Positions 24,837 to 36,566 of a DNA stretch of 64,000 nucleotides are shown piece by piece. Both the position numbers and the translations under genes were made by a program. Origin of the DNA: Anarhynchus alexandrinus (lineage: Eukaryota > Chordata > Aves > Charadriiformes > Charadriidae); NCBI GenBank assembly GCA_008711295.1, contig VUYV01000189.1, positions 1,083,855 through 1,147,854 of the forward strand, written 5' to 3'. Positions within the stretch are counted from its first letter, which is position 1; each line of letters opens with the position of its first letter. The notes under the pieces are model-generated. The model saw only the letters and a list, made by a program, of their open reading frames with translations, had not been told where the DNA came from and did no database searches.

Positions 24837-24923
24837 AGAGACTTGACTTTCCCTCAAAGTCTTGAGGGAAAGAGACTTGACAATCCCTCAAAAGCCTCTC
24901 AAGAAAGTGCAGAAAGTCAAGTC
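24837..24923. repeat. Nested inverted repeats with a partial 34-bp tandem duplication
   Basis: An 11-bp perfect hairpin (CTTTCCCTCAA at 24847-24857, loop AGTC, TTGAGGGAAAG at 24862-24872) lies inside a second perfect 12-bp inverted repeat (GACTTGACTTTC at 24840-24851 and GAAAGTCAAGTC at 24912-24923). The motif AGAGACTTGAC also recurs directly at 24837 and 24871, where 22 of the first 24 bases match. All three relations use the same few words, which suggests local duplication with inversion or a small foldback element. No known transposon ends are recognised. Confidence 0.85.
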
Positions 24924-27900
24924 AGCTAACTTAATTGCCAAAATCAGGCTTTTTGAATTCCCTGTGAGACTACTGCTCGCAAGAACGCAGTATTTCAGAA
25001 GGCAATAAGAGACGGTAGATTGATTTTGGGAGGAGAAAATTGTTTCCTTTTCATCCAAATTTCTTTCATTGTAAGAAGGTTTTTGCAAATACTTTCAACC
25101 AAAACAGGTTGGAAGTAAAACAATTTAAAATTATTTTTATTTTTTAAAAGATATAATGACAGAGTATGAAATGCTTTCAAATTCTTGCAAACCGAACAGC
25201 AAGAGAATGGATTTGTTTAAATGCATCCAGAACAACCTCTTCTCTCTAATGCAAAAAAAAAATACATAGTAACCTCGCAAATCAATATAAAGCCTTTTTA
25301 TGGTGGGTCTGTTTGTGGGTGATTCTTTAATGTTATCCTTTTTGATAAAGAGTAGGAGCAGAGGGCTAGAGGTAACTTTTCTATTGCCCAGAATTATTCT
25401 GCTAGTCAACAAGATGAGAGAATTTTCATTGGAATGAAAAGTTTTGAATTCAGTAGAAAAGCCACCCAGAACAGAGCTCCCCAAAATACTTTTGTTTTGA
25501 AGAACGCTATTTCTCAGAACCAGGATGTTCACGAGTTTTCATTAAATTCAGGCAAAAGGATATCTGATAAAGAAGCTGATGAAGAAAGTGAGAGAACACG
25601 AAATACGCGTCCCTTGCATAAAATATAGGCTGGTAAACAGGGCTCACCTCGGCTGCAGGAGAGGACTTCACGCAGAAGGGAAGGGAATCTAGCTTTTCTG
25701 CCTTTCCGGAGAGCGTCCGACTCTCCAGTTTACGTAGCCAACCTCTGGCACTCACCCAAACTCTTCTCTTTATTTTCTCCCCTGTTGGATTAATGTCTGT
25801 TCTTGGGAGCAAAGCAATGGCTCAAGAGCAGAACAATGGAATTCAGGTTCCTTCCTCTATCGAGTATCAGGTTATTTGGGGTACAAACCAGGAGTTATTT
25901 GGAAGGATTAGGCAGTAGCCCAGCCGTTAGGCGTTCTGACCTCGGGTATCCAATTTGGGAGGGACCTGGATGTAGACATCCCACATCCTGATTGTGGTAA
26001 CCTGAAATTGTGGCGATATAAGTCCCCCTTAGATTTTCCACGACCACATTTCTAGGTCACCTACTTTATACACATTCAGCGCAAAAAATTTTGTGAAATC
26101 TCTAAACGATTGCGAGATCCGCAAATCTATTTCATTTGCAGTTCCAGTTTCATCTACAGTGTCATGAAACCTCTGGAAGTATTTTATAGATACTGAGCTA
26201 TAGAGTCAACTTACAAATATACTTTCATTGTGCTCTCATTATCTCCGAGAATTAACTGGATTTGTACTTTGATGTGGAGATGAGAGGAAAGCTTTTAAGA
26301 GATCTAACCTTTATTAAGTTCAGATGAAATCTACGTTCAGTACTAAAATAAGACGCTATTGCCTAAAGGAAGCTGAATTCGCTGCCTGATAAACGCATTT
26401 TAAAGTCTTACATTTGCTTCTACCCAAAACAATGCAAAAAGCATTTTACTCTCTTTCCTCTTCTATAATGAAAGATTATATTGTTTCGCACATCAGAGAA
26501 AAATACAATAAACATATTCCATTTCTGTCTTATTCCTTTGATATTTTCTTCTCCCCTAAAAAGCACCCAATTACTTAGCCCTCATTTTATTCATGGCTTT
26601 AATAATTTAAAAAAGCATTTATAAAAAATAAAACAACCAAACAAATGATAAAACACAAATAAGCCTCTCTCTGACAAATGTGAACTAGAAGGAGAGAAGA
26701 AAAAAAAAATCCTTGTTTCTAAACCACAGACTATTATGTAGATATTTTGTTTGTTGTTTGTTTTATAAACGGCCTGATAGATGAAAATTTCATGCTCTGC
26801 CTTTGTGTAGAGAAAGAGAATTAGAGCTCACCCTAAGTGTGGTCTCTCTCGATACTTCTGGCCACAGTGGAATTAAGGACACTGTTTTGAACCCATGAAA
26901 GCGAGTTGCGGCGCGGCTGCCCTTTTCTGGTGCGCCTCATACCAGAGATCGTGACAAAACAGAGTCACCTTTGGTCCAGTACCAACTCAAATCAGGGAAC
27001 GGCACAAAAACGGAGACCTTTGCTATGCATTTCCTTCTCGCAGTTCCCAACCCGCAGGCGCTACGTAGGGCTCGAGCTGTGTTGATGCTGAGGAGCATTA
27101 GCGCCAAGGCAGGAGGACAAGGACGTACTGCGGTGTTGTCCGCCAGGGGACTTTTCCCTACTCGCAGAAATTTCCAACTAGGTCTTTGTGAACGTTTCAT
27201 CCCACCAAAGAACTCGCTGAGGACATTGCAGAGAGCAGGTTTCTGGGGGCTGTCACCTGCCTTACACCAAAGGGAGGCCCCAAGGTGGGGCGGCCGGAGC
27301 ACACCTTTCCTCTTCAGGAGTCCTACAGTACCCGCATGGCGTATTCACCGGTGACTGACCCTAAACCTCCAGGGACACCGCCCAACAAAATAATTTGCCA
27401 CAAAAACTTAGGAATTTAGGCAGTTGACTTTAGACCTGTGAAGACCAGCAACGTGGATCAAAAATGACTTGCTGGTAGCAACACACAGCTGGATCTCCAT
27501 GGTAACAAGTCACCGATGTCAGTTATGGTCACTTAACGCCAAATAGCCTAATCTGCAGCTATCACTATATTGTAATCTCCCTATTTTCTTCTCCAACATC
27601 TCATATTATTTATTTACGCCCATGTTACTCGGCAAAAACACCAAACTCAACTTTTCTGATAAGAAGCCGTTCATTAGAAGAAAGGTGAGCGCCCAAATAT
27701 TTCTGTCAATTGTATTAAGATTCCTGCTTCTGCATTTATTACCGCTCCTGCGGTATACTGAAGGGGAAGAGTGAAACGGCTTTTCTCTCTCTGTACACGA
27801 TACATTGGCGCTGAGTGGTGACCAGCTTCCCGCTGAGTCACTGGACAGATTTTTCTGTATCTCCAAAAAATTCAGTTTTGAACAAAATTGAATTGCATCA

Positions 27901-28565
27901 ACTCGTTTACTAACTCTGTATTTTTCTTTTGTATTGTGAAGTACGTAGTTACATGGCATGAAATCAGGCGTTGCTAAAATCAGGCAACGGATAATAAAAA
28001 ACATTGTACAATCCTATCACCCAAAGTTAAGTTAAACTTGTTCCTAGAAACTCCCCATTTTGTGTGAAATATTGTGACCTTCCATTTAACAGTGGTGCCA
28101 TAACAGTTGTTCTGTGTTGTGTAAGAACTATTACTACATGTCTCCGTGTAACTCAGCTCACACCAATCTAAATATTTGATACAATATTTTCCAGTTTGGG
28201 TTTTAACATTCGTTTCAAATTCCCTAAACTAATAACCGAATCCTTAAAACCCACAAAACAAAACAGTTACCCAAGTGGAAAACATCTTAAAAGCTCTCCA
28301 TAGTTGGGAATAAAGCTTTATTAAATACAACTGTTCTGACACGATGGATGTACTTACCGTAACACCTATGGGCTTACACTATTACTGCTCTCTCGAACAA
28401 TTCCCTGAGCGGAAATATATAATTTAGCACACCAAGGTCTCTCAAAATAGACTGTCTTACAAGTTTGTCAGTGTCTATCAGCACTGGCTAGTGCTTAGTG
28501 GGAAGCGCCTTCTTCTGTCTTAAACAAAAACAATGTAATTGAATTTGGGTTTGTTAAGTAGTTTA
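24924..28565. other. Unique non-coding DNA
   Basis: AT-rich unique sequence, especially low in GC at 26500-26780, where A runs and GTTTGTTGTTTG-like stretches occur. A moderately GC-rich interval at 26900-27330 carries overlapping frames on both strands (about 125 codons each) with no domain. No RNA gene or exon is recognised. Confidence 0.5.
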
Positions 28566-29158
28566 TATAGAATCATAGAATGGTTTAGGTTGGAAAGGAC
28601 CTTGAAGATCATCGAGTTCCAACCCCCCTGCCATAGGCAGGGACACCTCCCACCAGACCAGGCTGCCCAAGGCCACCTCCAGCCTGGCCTTGAACACCTC
28701 CCGGGATGGGGCCTCAACAACCTCTCTGGGCAACCTGGGACAGTGCCTCACCACCCTCACAGGGAAAAACTTCTTCCTAATGTTCAATCTAAACCTGCCC
28801 TCTTCCAGTTTGAAGCCATTCCCCCTCGTCCTATCACTCCATGCCCCAGTAAAAAGTCCTTCCCCAGCTCTCCTGTAGCCCCTTTAGGGACTGGAAGGCC
28901 ACAATAAGATCTCCCCAGAGCCTTCTCTTCTCCAGGCTGAACAGCCCCAACTCTCTCAGCCTCTCCTCATAGGAGAGGTGCTCCAGCCCTCGCATCATCC
29001 TCAGGGCTCTCCTCTGGACACGCTCCAGCAGGTCCATGTCCTTCTTCTGTTGGGGACTCCAGAGCTGGACGCAGTACTCCAGGTGGGGTCTCACGAGAGT
29101 GGAGCAGAGGGGCAGAATCCCCCCCTCGCCCTGCTGGCCACACTTCTGATGCAGCCCA
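28566..29158 (-). mobile_element. CR1 LINE, longest copy in the window, 5'-truncated
   Basis: The left edge ATAGAATCATAGAATGG is the reverse complement of the CR1 3' terminus, so the element reads right to left. On the minus strand it encodes most of the C-terminal part of CR1 ORF2 downstream of the reverse-transcriptase core: [13 protein letters not shown], then [20 protein letters not shown], then [18 protein letters not shown], and finally the tail ending in SLVWWE. The frames are interrupted relative to each other, so no active protein is made. Homology ends near GATGCAGCCCA. Close similarity to the copies at 33.1 and 54.9 kb points to one relatively young subfamily. Confidence 0.96.
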
Positions 29159-30616
29159 CAAAGCGTAGTGTCTGGAAAATTCGGTTACTGACTTTCGTAC
29201 ACCAGTGCCCTCCAACCGAGGGGAAAGGCTTGGTGAGGAACGGTGGGGAGGACTGAACAGTTTCCAAATAAGTTGCAGTTGAGTCTCTTCAGTCCATATA
29301 TTATCCCCATTAGCATATCGGAAAAGTTTGCCTGAAGAAAGTTTTGATTAGGACATCTCAAAGAAAAATATATTCAGGCTGAGAGTGTTCTCAAAGTAAA
29401 ATAAAATTCCATTCACATACACGTGGTTTAGCTATAAGAGGAGCTGATATGTAAGAAATATAGCAAGCCCTGCATTCAGGAGGAATGCAAGCCATCAAAT
29501 GCCCTAGACGGTACTGCATGCTGAATCCAAAAAGCAAATTAATTCTTTGTTGCCAATAATCTGCCCAGTTACAGTCAAAAGAATCCACGTCTGCTTTACG
29601 CAAGCAGAAATCTTCCATGTGAACATCATGAATCCGTGTTCCCTGACAGCATGAGGTTTTCCTAGTAACTTCAGTCAGCTTTAACTCGGGTTCTGAGCAA
29701 GAATTGCCATGGTGGAATACATTTTTCAAAGTTGCATGACACCCTTCTGTGACATTACCTCTCATGTTTCAACCTTTACCAGGGAAAAAGGTAAAACAAC
29801 AGTATCTGAAAAAACCTAAGGGGATTCATAAGAAAGAACCTGATTTCATATATATATTTTTATATATATATTTATATATTTATATATATGTCTTTAAAAC
29901 ACTGCTCCTTACTGCACTGCTTTTCAACAACAACAACAAAAAAGATATTTTCAGAATGTGTTTGTAAAACATGAAACAATCGGTTTCCTACGCGATATAA
30001 ACCCCCGGCAGCGCTCCCCTGCGGAACGCGCTCCCTCCCGCTCCCAGCTACTCTCGCACGGTAATGAACAAAGTAGTTCCTTTTTGGTTTAACATTCACG
30101 GGGAAAATAATTATTTCTGTATTTTGCACATTTATTCGGGCTTTTTACATTTGTGTCTCTGGTTTCCCTAAAAATGGAAACAGTGAAGATCTACTTCCTA
30201 TTTCAATCCTGACACGCTGCAATATTGTTGTATTATATTGTTTTGCTGATGTATGTGTAGAAATGGAAATTGAAGTCACTCTGCAAGCGGTGGGAGAGGG
30301 AAAATACTTCACACGGGTAAGTCATAAACAAGCGTTTGTCGTAGTTAAAATAAAACTTTTTCCATGACCATATATTTATTTCTTATTTCAACATACCGTA
30401 TCCCAACTAAAGAACAAGAAACAAGACCCAGAATATAAAAGAGCTTTAGGCACGAGTATTTCTTTTGCTTCCCTTGCAACGTGAAAGTGTCTTAATTTGA
30501 AAGAAAATAATGCCCCATGTGCCTCTCAACCTTTAGAGGAAAAAAAAAACCAACCTCAACAACTCATTCTGCAAAGCTTGTTAAACATAATCTACACCAC
30601 ACCGCACTGCAGGTGG
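29159..30616. other. Unique AT-rich non-coding DNA
   Basis: No gene is recognised. A 124-codon minus-strand frame at 29391-29765 has no known domain. An alternating A/T stretch at 29848-29890 is listed separately. A short GC-rich island at 30004-30055 (GCAGCGCTCCCCTGCGGAAC) is isolated. Confidence 0.5.
29848..29890. repeat. Alternating (TA)-rich simple repeat
   Basis: Interrupted TA dinucleotide runs separated by TTT (TATATATATTTTTATATATA). It is simple-sequence DNA prone to slippage. Confidence 0.85.
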
Positions 30617-30925
30617 GCTTTGCCAGCCCAATCTGACCGGCATTAAAAAAAATATAAATATATATATATAGCTTTGCCAGCCCAATCTGACCGGCATTAA
30701 AAAAATATATACATATATATAGATTTGCCAGCCCAATCTGACAGGCATTAAATATATATATATATATAGCTTTGCCAGCCCAATCTGACTGGCATTAAAT
30801 AAATATATATATATATAGCTTTGCCAGCCCAATCTGACCAGCATTAAAATATATATATATATAGCTTTGCCAGCCCAGTCTGACAGGCATAAAAAAAATT
30901 AAAAAAAATAAAAAATATATATATA
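30617..30925 (+). repeat. Six-copy minisatellite with conserved core and variable A/T spacer
   Basis: Six direct units start at 30617, 30671, 30722, 30769, 30818 and 30864. Each has a nearly invariant core, GCTTTGCCAGCCCAATCTGA followed by (C/A/T)(C/G)(G/A)GCATTAAA, and then a variable run of TA dinucleotides ending in TATATAG. Periods are 54, 51, 47, 49 and 46. Within the core, TGCCAG and CTGGCA (perfect in unit 4, near-perfect in the others) can pair around a ten-base loop. The core is well kept while the spacer varies in length. The minus-strand frame of hydrophobic Tyr/Ile repeats is a by-product of the TA runs. Confidence 0.95.
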
Positions 30926-33129
30926 GACATGCCTTCTGCTAAAACAGAGGGGTACTGCTCCTGTCCTTTGTGCTACACGCACGGGGAGCGTTCAGAGCCC
31001 GCAGTCACCTGCGTCTCACCGGAGCTCTTACTAATTATTCAATACGAATAATCCCTCTTCGGGGAACCTCGGATCAAGGGCTGGACCAAGTACTGTTCCC
31101 ACGTAGGACAGACCACACTTCGCACCTCATAGCCGTGGTGGGAGGAGGAAGGCTGAGTTGGGGCCAGCAGCACGAGGGCTCCAGCCACGAGGGTTTGCCG
31201 GTGCCTCCTTCCACCTCACCCCGTTTGCACAGGCCCTCGTTGGGGGTGCGGTGGATGGGGAGGGATCCTGAGCTGACCGGATTGCAGCACGCAGTTGCGT
31301 TTTAGCTCTTTTAGGGGAGAGGGAAGCAACCTTTTTTTACTCTTTCCTTGCCTTGCCTTCCCTCCAGGAGCATCTCCAAACACCATCCACCGCACGGAGC
31401 GGTAGGAGCACCCAAGTACCACTTTGTGTTATCAGTCCCCACCGTTTTAGTGCACTTTATTCATAACAACTGTGAAAAAACGGATGGTGAGGAAGGGCGA
31501 TCTGTCTGTCAGAGCCACACTGTTCCCCCCACACTCCCCTCCCCACAGGAGAAGGCACTTGGGCTCTGGGTGGTGATTCCAGGACCAGTTAAGGGCTGGG
31601 AAGAGGGACCTCCCTCGTGCAGGACAGATTGTGGAAGTACGCTTGTCTTGAATGAACAAGTTCGATTCTCAGAGACGTTAAGTTAACACATATGCAGCCT
31701 GGTTAAACCACGCTCTTAAATCTTGTCTGTCTTTCTTCGCCATCTGCAACAAGGTTTTTCTCTTTGAAACTATTGAGAGAAGTTGACCTTTTGTGCTTAC
31801 ATGCATTTCCTCCGCTGAGTTTTTTGACTCATCGTCCTGCCGTGTCAATGCTTTCCTGAGGAGGACTATGGTATATAAATAGCCAAGCTCAAAGGAAGAT
31901 CCTTCTGATCTATTTGACAGTTTGTCTTCCTTGATTATATGAGAGGACAGTGGCTTGTAAATTTTCTCCTCCTCAAAACTTAGCAGAGTTGAAGGTACCG
32001 AGCTATGTTCTTTAATGATCTCTAAAGGAGCCCTGATTTAAAGACTGGAATAACTGCAAAGTTGGAAAACATCTGGTACTAATCTAATACCTACTCCAAT
32101 CTAAGAAGACTGATTAAACACTGCAGCAACAGGTGGTGCAAACACCAGTAAGTCAATTTTAATAAGAGAGGTCAACACCTTCAGCTCCTCGTTTTTCTTT
32201 CCATAAGTACTAATAAATTCCTCTCAACAGGTGTGGGTCTAGGATGTATAATGACATTGTTCACAAGCAAAGGTCTAGTAGTTATGCGTTAAAGATCTCT
32301 TTTAAAAGAAAAGGAAAAAGCTTCCAGTGTTTGAAGTGTCATGCCCGACTTCCTCCACTATTCTCTTTTCACGTATATTTTTCATGTCATGACTGTTTAT
32401 GGGTCTCAGACTGGAAGCACCACCACACACTGCTGAGTACTTCCCCGGGAAGTCAATCTCTTCATGGATTTACTACAGATTCTTGTCCACCATGTTCCGA
32501 ACTGCAGTGGCGACTAGCACAAACATTCAATTCCTGCTTGCATTCAGTGGATATCTATCCTTATTCCTAGAATAAGTCTCTATTTAACTGTTCTTTGTAA
32601 CCCAGTGTAATGCTGGGACAAGCTTTTCTCAGCACCCCACCTGAAAATGACACTTCAAAGTTCAGTGTTCTGGTTTGACCACAACCCGGGTGAAAGACAA
32701 AGATGCTCTAAAGAAAGCGAGATCTCCAGGCCAAGAGGTATGTTGCTTAACTAAAGGGTTCCCATGCCTTTTACTGTCTACGAGGTCTTTTCACTGCCTG
32801 CTACATGGGCCATTTTTGCAGAAATCTGAAGGAGTTATTTATTGTGGGAATAAGAAATAACAAAGCAAAGAATATCAAGAGAATGTTCAATGTAACCATC
32901 CAAAAAAGGAAACAGTAGTGTCTGAATCAATACAGAAAAACTTTGTCCTCCACCGTGCTGTGTAGGGGTTGGGAGGTCCAGTTCAGAAGCAAACAAGCTA
33001 ACAGTTATTATTCTGCAGGGACAGGAGTCTGAATAATCCCTTATTCCGGTAGTTTGGCAACGCTGCGCTGATTACAGCTGTGGGGTGGTTCTGCAAGCCA
33101 AGGGAATGATAACAAGACAGGGGACATTT
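30926..33129. other. Unique non-coding DNA
   Basis: Mixed sequence, GC-moderate at 30960-31640 and AT-rich after it. Overlapping frames on both strands around 31216-31686 show no domain. No repeat family is recognised. Confidence 0.5.
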
Positions 33130-33384
33130 ATAGAATTATAGAATGGTTTAGGTTGGAAGGGACCTTGAAGATCATCGAGTTCCAACCCCCCTGCCATAGG
33201 CAGGGACACCTCCCACCACACCAGGCTGCCCAAGGCCACCTCCAGCCTGGCCTTGAACACCTCCAGGGATGGGGCCTCAACAACCTCTCTGGGCAACCTG
33301 GGACAGTGCCTCACCACCCTCACAGGGAAAAACTTCTTCCTCATGGTCAATCTAAACCTGCCCTCTTCCAGTTTGAAGCCATTC
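33130..33384 (-). mobile_element. CR1 LINE, 3' end only, short
   Basis: The left edge ATAGAATTATAGAATGG is a slightly mutated CR1 3' terminus, so the element reads right to left. It encodes on the minus strand the ORF2 tail [20 protein letters not shown] and [22 protein letters not shown]1 homology stops after GTTTGAAGCCATTC at 33384, which is the 5'-truncation point. The next 29 bases are identical to a site at 36538-36566. It is very similar to the copy at 28.6 kb. Confidence 0.95.
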
Positions 33385-33413
33385 AGTGATGCACAGCCTC
33401 CTACAAACTGAGA
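33385..33413 (+). repeat. 29-bp exact repeat at the CR1 5' junction (copy 1)
   Basis: The block starts AGTGATGCACAGCC and ends ACAAACTGAGA. It begins at the first base after CR1 homology ends and recurs exactly, in the same orientation, at 36538-36566. Such filler at a LINE 5' junction can arise when the reverse transcriptase or the repair machinery switches template. Confidence 0.9.
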
Positions 33414-36400
33414 CGAGCTACAACTAGTAACTTTGCCCTAGTAATTTACAACAAATTATGAGAATAGACAGAAAGTCTGGGGTCCCCAGAGTGTCCATTG
33501 GAAGAGGACAGGGCAGTCTGCGCCAGTCCCAGCCCTGGGGAGAAGGGGAACCCATGAGCTGTACTGCCACAGGGGTGCCCTGGGACCGGGCAGCCTCTCA
33601 CAGGGAGGAGCATAAGACCACTTTCCGCGCACCGCTGTGGCACACTTCCAGCCAGGGTACAGAACAAGGCTTTTTCTTGGCATTACAACCCAACAACAGA
33701 AGGAAAAATAGGTTTGCTCTCCTGCCTCCCATGGACACTGCGTTTGTCCCGCACCGCCAAGTGACACGGGGCACACTCTGCACGCATTGGCATGTGGTCT
33801 CCAGCCACCTTCATCTGCCTTTTCTGAAGTCCTACCTGAAAAACCTGACTGCACCACTACCCAGTGAATTCCTGCAGCCTACACGGTTACCCATGGCCCC
33901 AGCCACGCATGATCTCTTCTTCCCCAAACCACGAGGGCTGTTACTACTCAAAGCCCGTGCCAAGACATCTTCCACGTGATGCCTTCAAATCAGGAGCTTC
34001 ACCCTACAAGTTCAGGATGAAGTTGGGTTGCTTGGGTGAAACTTTAAATGGTTTGAAGCCCACACAAAGTGATGTTCCATTCCTAAGCAATCTGTCTGGA
34101 ACTCAGAAACACACAAAAAGACCTGTAGAAATTTCTGTGGATTCAGTCCTACGTTCTTTTAGCACAGCTGGAGATCTGCCTTCCGACCAGGAAGTCTTTT
34201 TAGTTCTAAGAGCCTTTTAATAACTACTTGCTGTAGAACTACACAGTTCTTTGTTTATTTATTAATTATGAATAATTAGAGAGGATATTCCCAGGAGAAA
34301 GAGCTTTTGTTTTTTTTCAAGGTGGATATTTTAAGAACACTCGTTTTTATATAAGACCCACTAAGTAATCCTCATTCAATCCATTCCCACCCAAGGCTCA
34401 GGGGCGTTTGTAAATGACTATGTGGGTATGTTCCAAAGGACAACATAAAATTTGAATTCAAGAAAGAAAATATATATATGTATATATATTTCCAGCTAGG
34501 AATCAGTTACACTAAAATCCAAGTAGGAAAAAGAAATGCCAATCAGACTCATATTAAACTCTATATTTTCATTTTACTAATTCCTATATACCACCTGTGG
34601 CCTCGAGGAAACATACAGCTTTTGCTCCGTTTTAATTACATGGATTTAAGAAAGCTATTATTAAAACAGAACATTCACCCTTTTTCAGCTCTATTGATAC
34701 AATGGCGCTAGTATTGATTTAGCGTACTCCTTTGAGTTTGTTATGAATGATTTGCCTCCTTATGTACAATTCCTTACGAGACATGAAAGGAAATCAAAGC
34801 AAACATAAAAGCCCCACAAAACTCTATACAGAACTTAAACGTTGCAACAAAGTGGAGTGTTTTGGGTTGGTTTTTTTTTTCCTATCTTATGGGCAGAAGG
34901 AAGGGGAGAGGAGAGACGGAGAGAAAGGATGAGCATAGGTAGATTAAAAACACTTCATTACCAGGAAGATAAATTCTTTGATGGATACTCATCAGCAACT
35001 TTACAGCAGCAAGACACTAAATTAGTAGCAAAAACATTTACAAGAAAACAACCTTTTCCTTAAGAAGATGCGGTCAGCCAGACCATACGAGTCGTCAGCG
35101 TGACTCACGTGATGGCACAGTAGCTGATGTGATAGCAAAAGAAAAGACATCACTCTTCCACTTTAAAAATCTGATGATCAACAAGATAAGTATCTTGTTC
35201 ACGGCATTACTAAAGGATTCTACGACACTAATGAAGACATTCATAAATATTTTCTTACGAGTCAAAATAAAAATGACTTTTTTTTTATGCAAACCAAATG
35301 CATTTGAGTAGAAACATATTGCCCCGCAGTAAATTTTAGAAGCTTTGTGGACAATGCCTCATGGGCTATAAAACAAACAGTTCAGCGTCACGAATCAGGA
35401 AGACGTACCACGCAGAGTTGTGCCTTTGCTGTACAACGGCCCCGTTTTGACCGATATTTCCTTCCTGCTAATTACACAGAACCAGCTTTCTGACAGGCTT
35501 GGCCAAAGTAGGGTTGCCAAAGACACAGTTATGAACAATTTATTTGGGGAGTAGATTAAATTACACAGTTTCACGCCACAGTGTGCTGCAGGTGCCAGTT
35601 TTTATGGCTCTAAGAAGGTATTTAGACAACATTAATGGAAGGAAAATAAATAAAGTGCCATTAAAGACAAAGATAAAACTTCAAGCTCATGAGGTCTCTG
35701 AAGGCTATGGGGAAAGAAAAATACCCACACTTTCTGTGATCTTCCACTTTAGAGAAGCTTTTAGGCAGCTGTGTGTTTCTTTTCAGAAAGATGAGGTTTT
35801 GATGATAAATAAAATAGGACCTGAAGCATTTACCCATCAATATCAGTGAGAGTTTTTTCATTATTTAATATTTAAATTCAATCTGAGATGTAATTGCACA
35901 CTTCACTATATTGCTCAGCAAATATCTGGAAGCCAAGTGCCTTTCATGAGACTGTAAAGGTGTAAGAGAAGCCAAATACATTAACTTCAAAAAAAAAAAC
36001 CACATTAAAAATTTGTAAACCAAAAGACAGGATGCAGTCCATATCCCTAAACAGTGGCAGAGCCCAACTGGTCAGCGGAGCTGCAAAATCCCTCAGGGAG
36101 GGATTCAACTCATTTTACTTTAATTGCGCGATTACTTAGGTGTTTAATCTCAAATAGTTATCTAGGCGCTCTCTGTAGTCAACGGCGGGAGCACGGCAAC
36201 CCCAGGAGGAGCTCCTACTGCAAGGAGGCTGAATGAATCACCTCTTGGAAGTTCATGTCCCCTGGTTACACGGGCGCTTCAGTGGTGGTTTCTGTTAAAG
36301 TTATAACTTCTGGAGAGCAACGTTCAGTGAATGGCTCCTGCCCGTTACGTCTCCTTTCACACCTCGTGCTCTCTGACCTGCTTACGGGAGGGCTGCAGGA

Positions 36401-36537
36401 TCTCACCCAACTCTTCATGATACCGTGGGAGGCTGTAGGGAGCACCGGGTGGGACTCAGACCGAGGGAGAGTCCGCGCCTGAGTGCCCGCAGCTCCCTAA
36501 TGTGAAAAGAAATAACGGCCAAGATTTTTCTTACGAG
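33414..36537. other. Unique non-coding DNA
   Basis: The interval 33450-34000 is moderately GC-rich with overlapping frames on both strands (173 codons plus strand, 133 minus strand), none with a recognised domain. The remainder is AT-rich, with a TA run near 34471-34488 and a T run near 34870. No RNA gene is seen. Confidence 0.5.
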
Positions 36538-36566
36538 AGTGATGCACAGCCTCCTACAAACTGAGA
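36538..36566 (+). repeat. 29-bp exact repeat (copy 2, likely source)
   Basis: Identical to 33385-33413. This copy lies in unique sequence with no mobile element beside it, so it is more likely to be the original and the copy next to the CR1 to be derived. Confidence 0.88.

Noticed and set aside
30581..30844. Minus-strand frame with repeated Tyr/Ile-rich segments, resembling membrane repeats
   Set aside because: Direct translation of the TA runs in the minisatellite; not a protein.
31600..31680. GTTCGATTC near 31658, like a tRNA T-arm
   Set aside because: No matching acceptor, D-arm or anticodon arm can be built from the flanking sequence.
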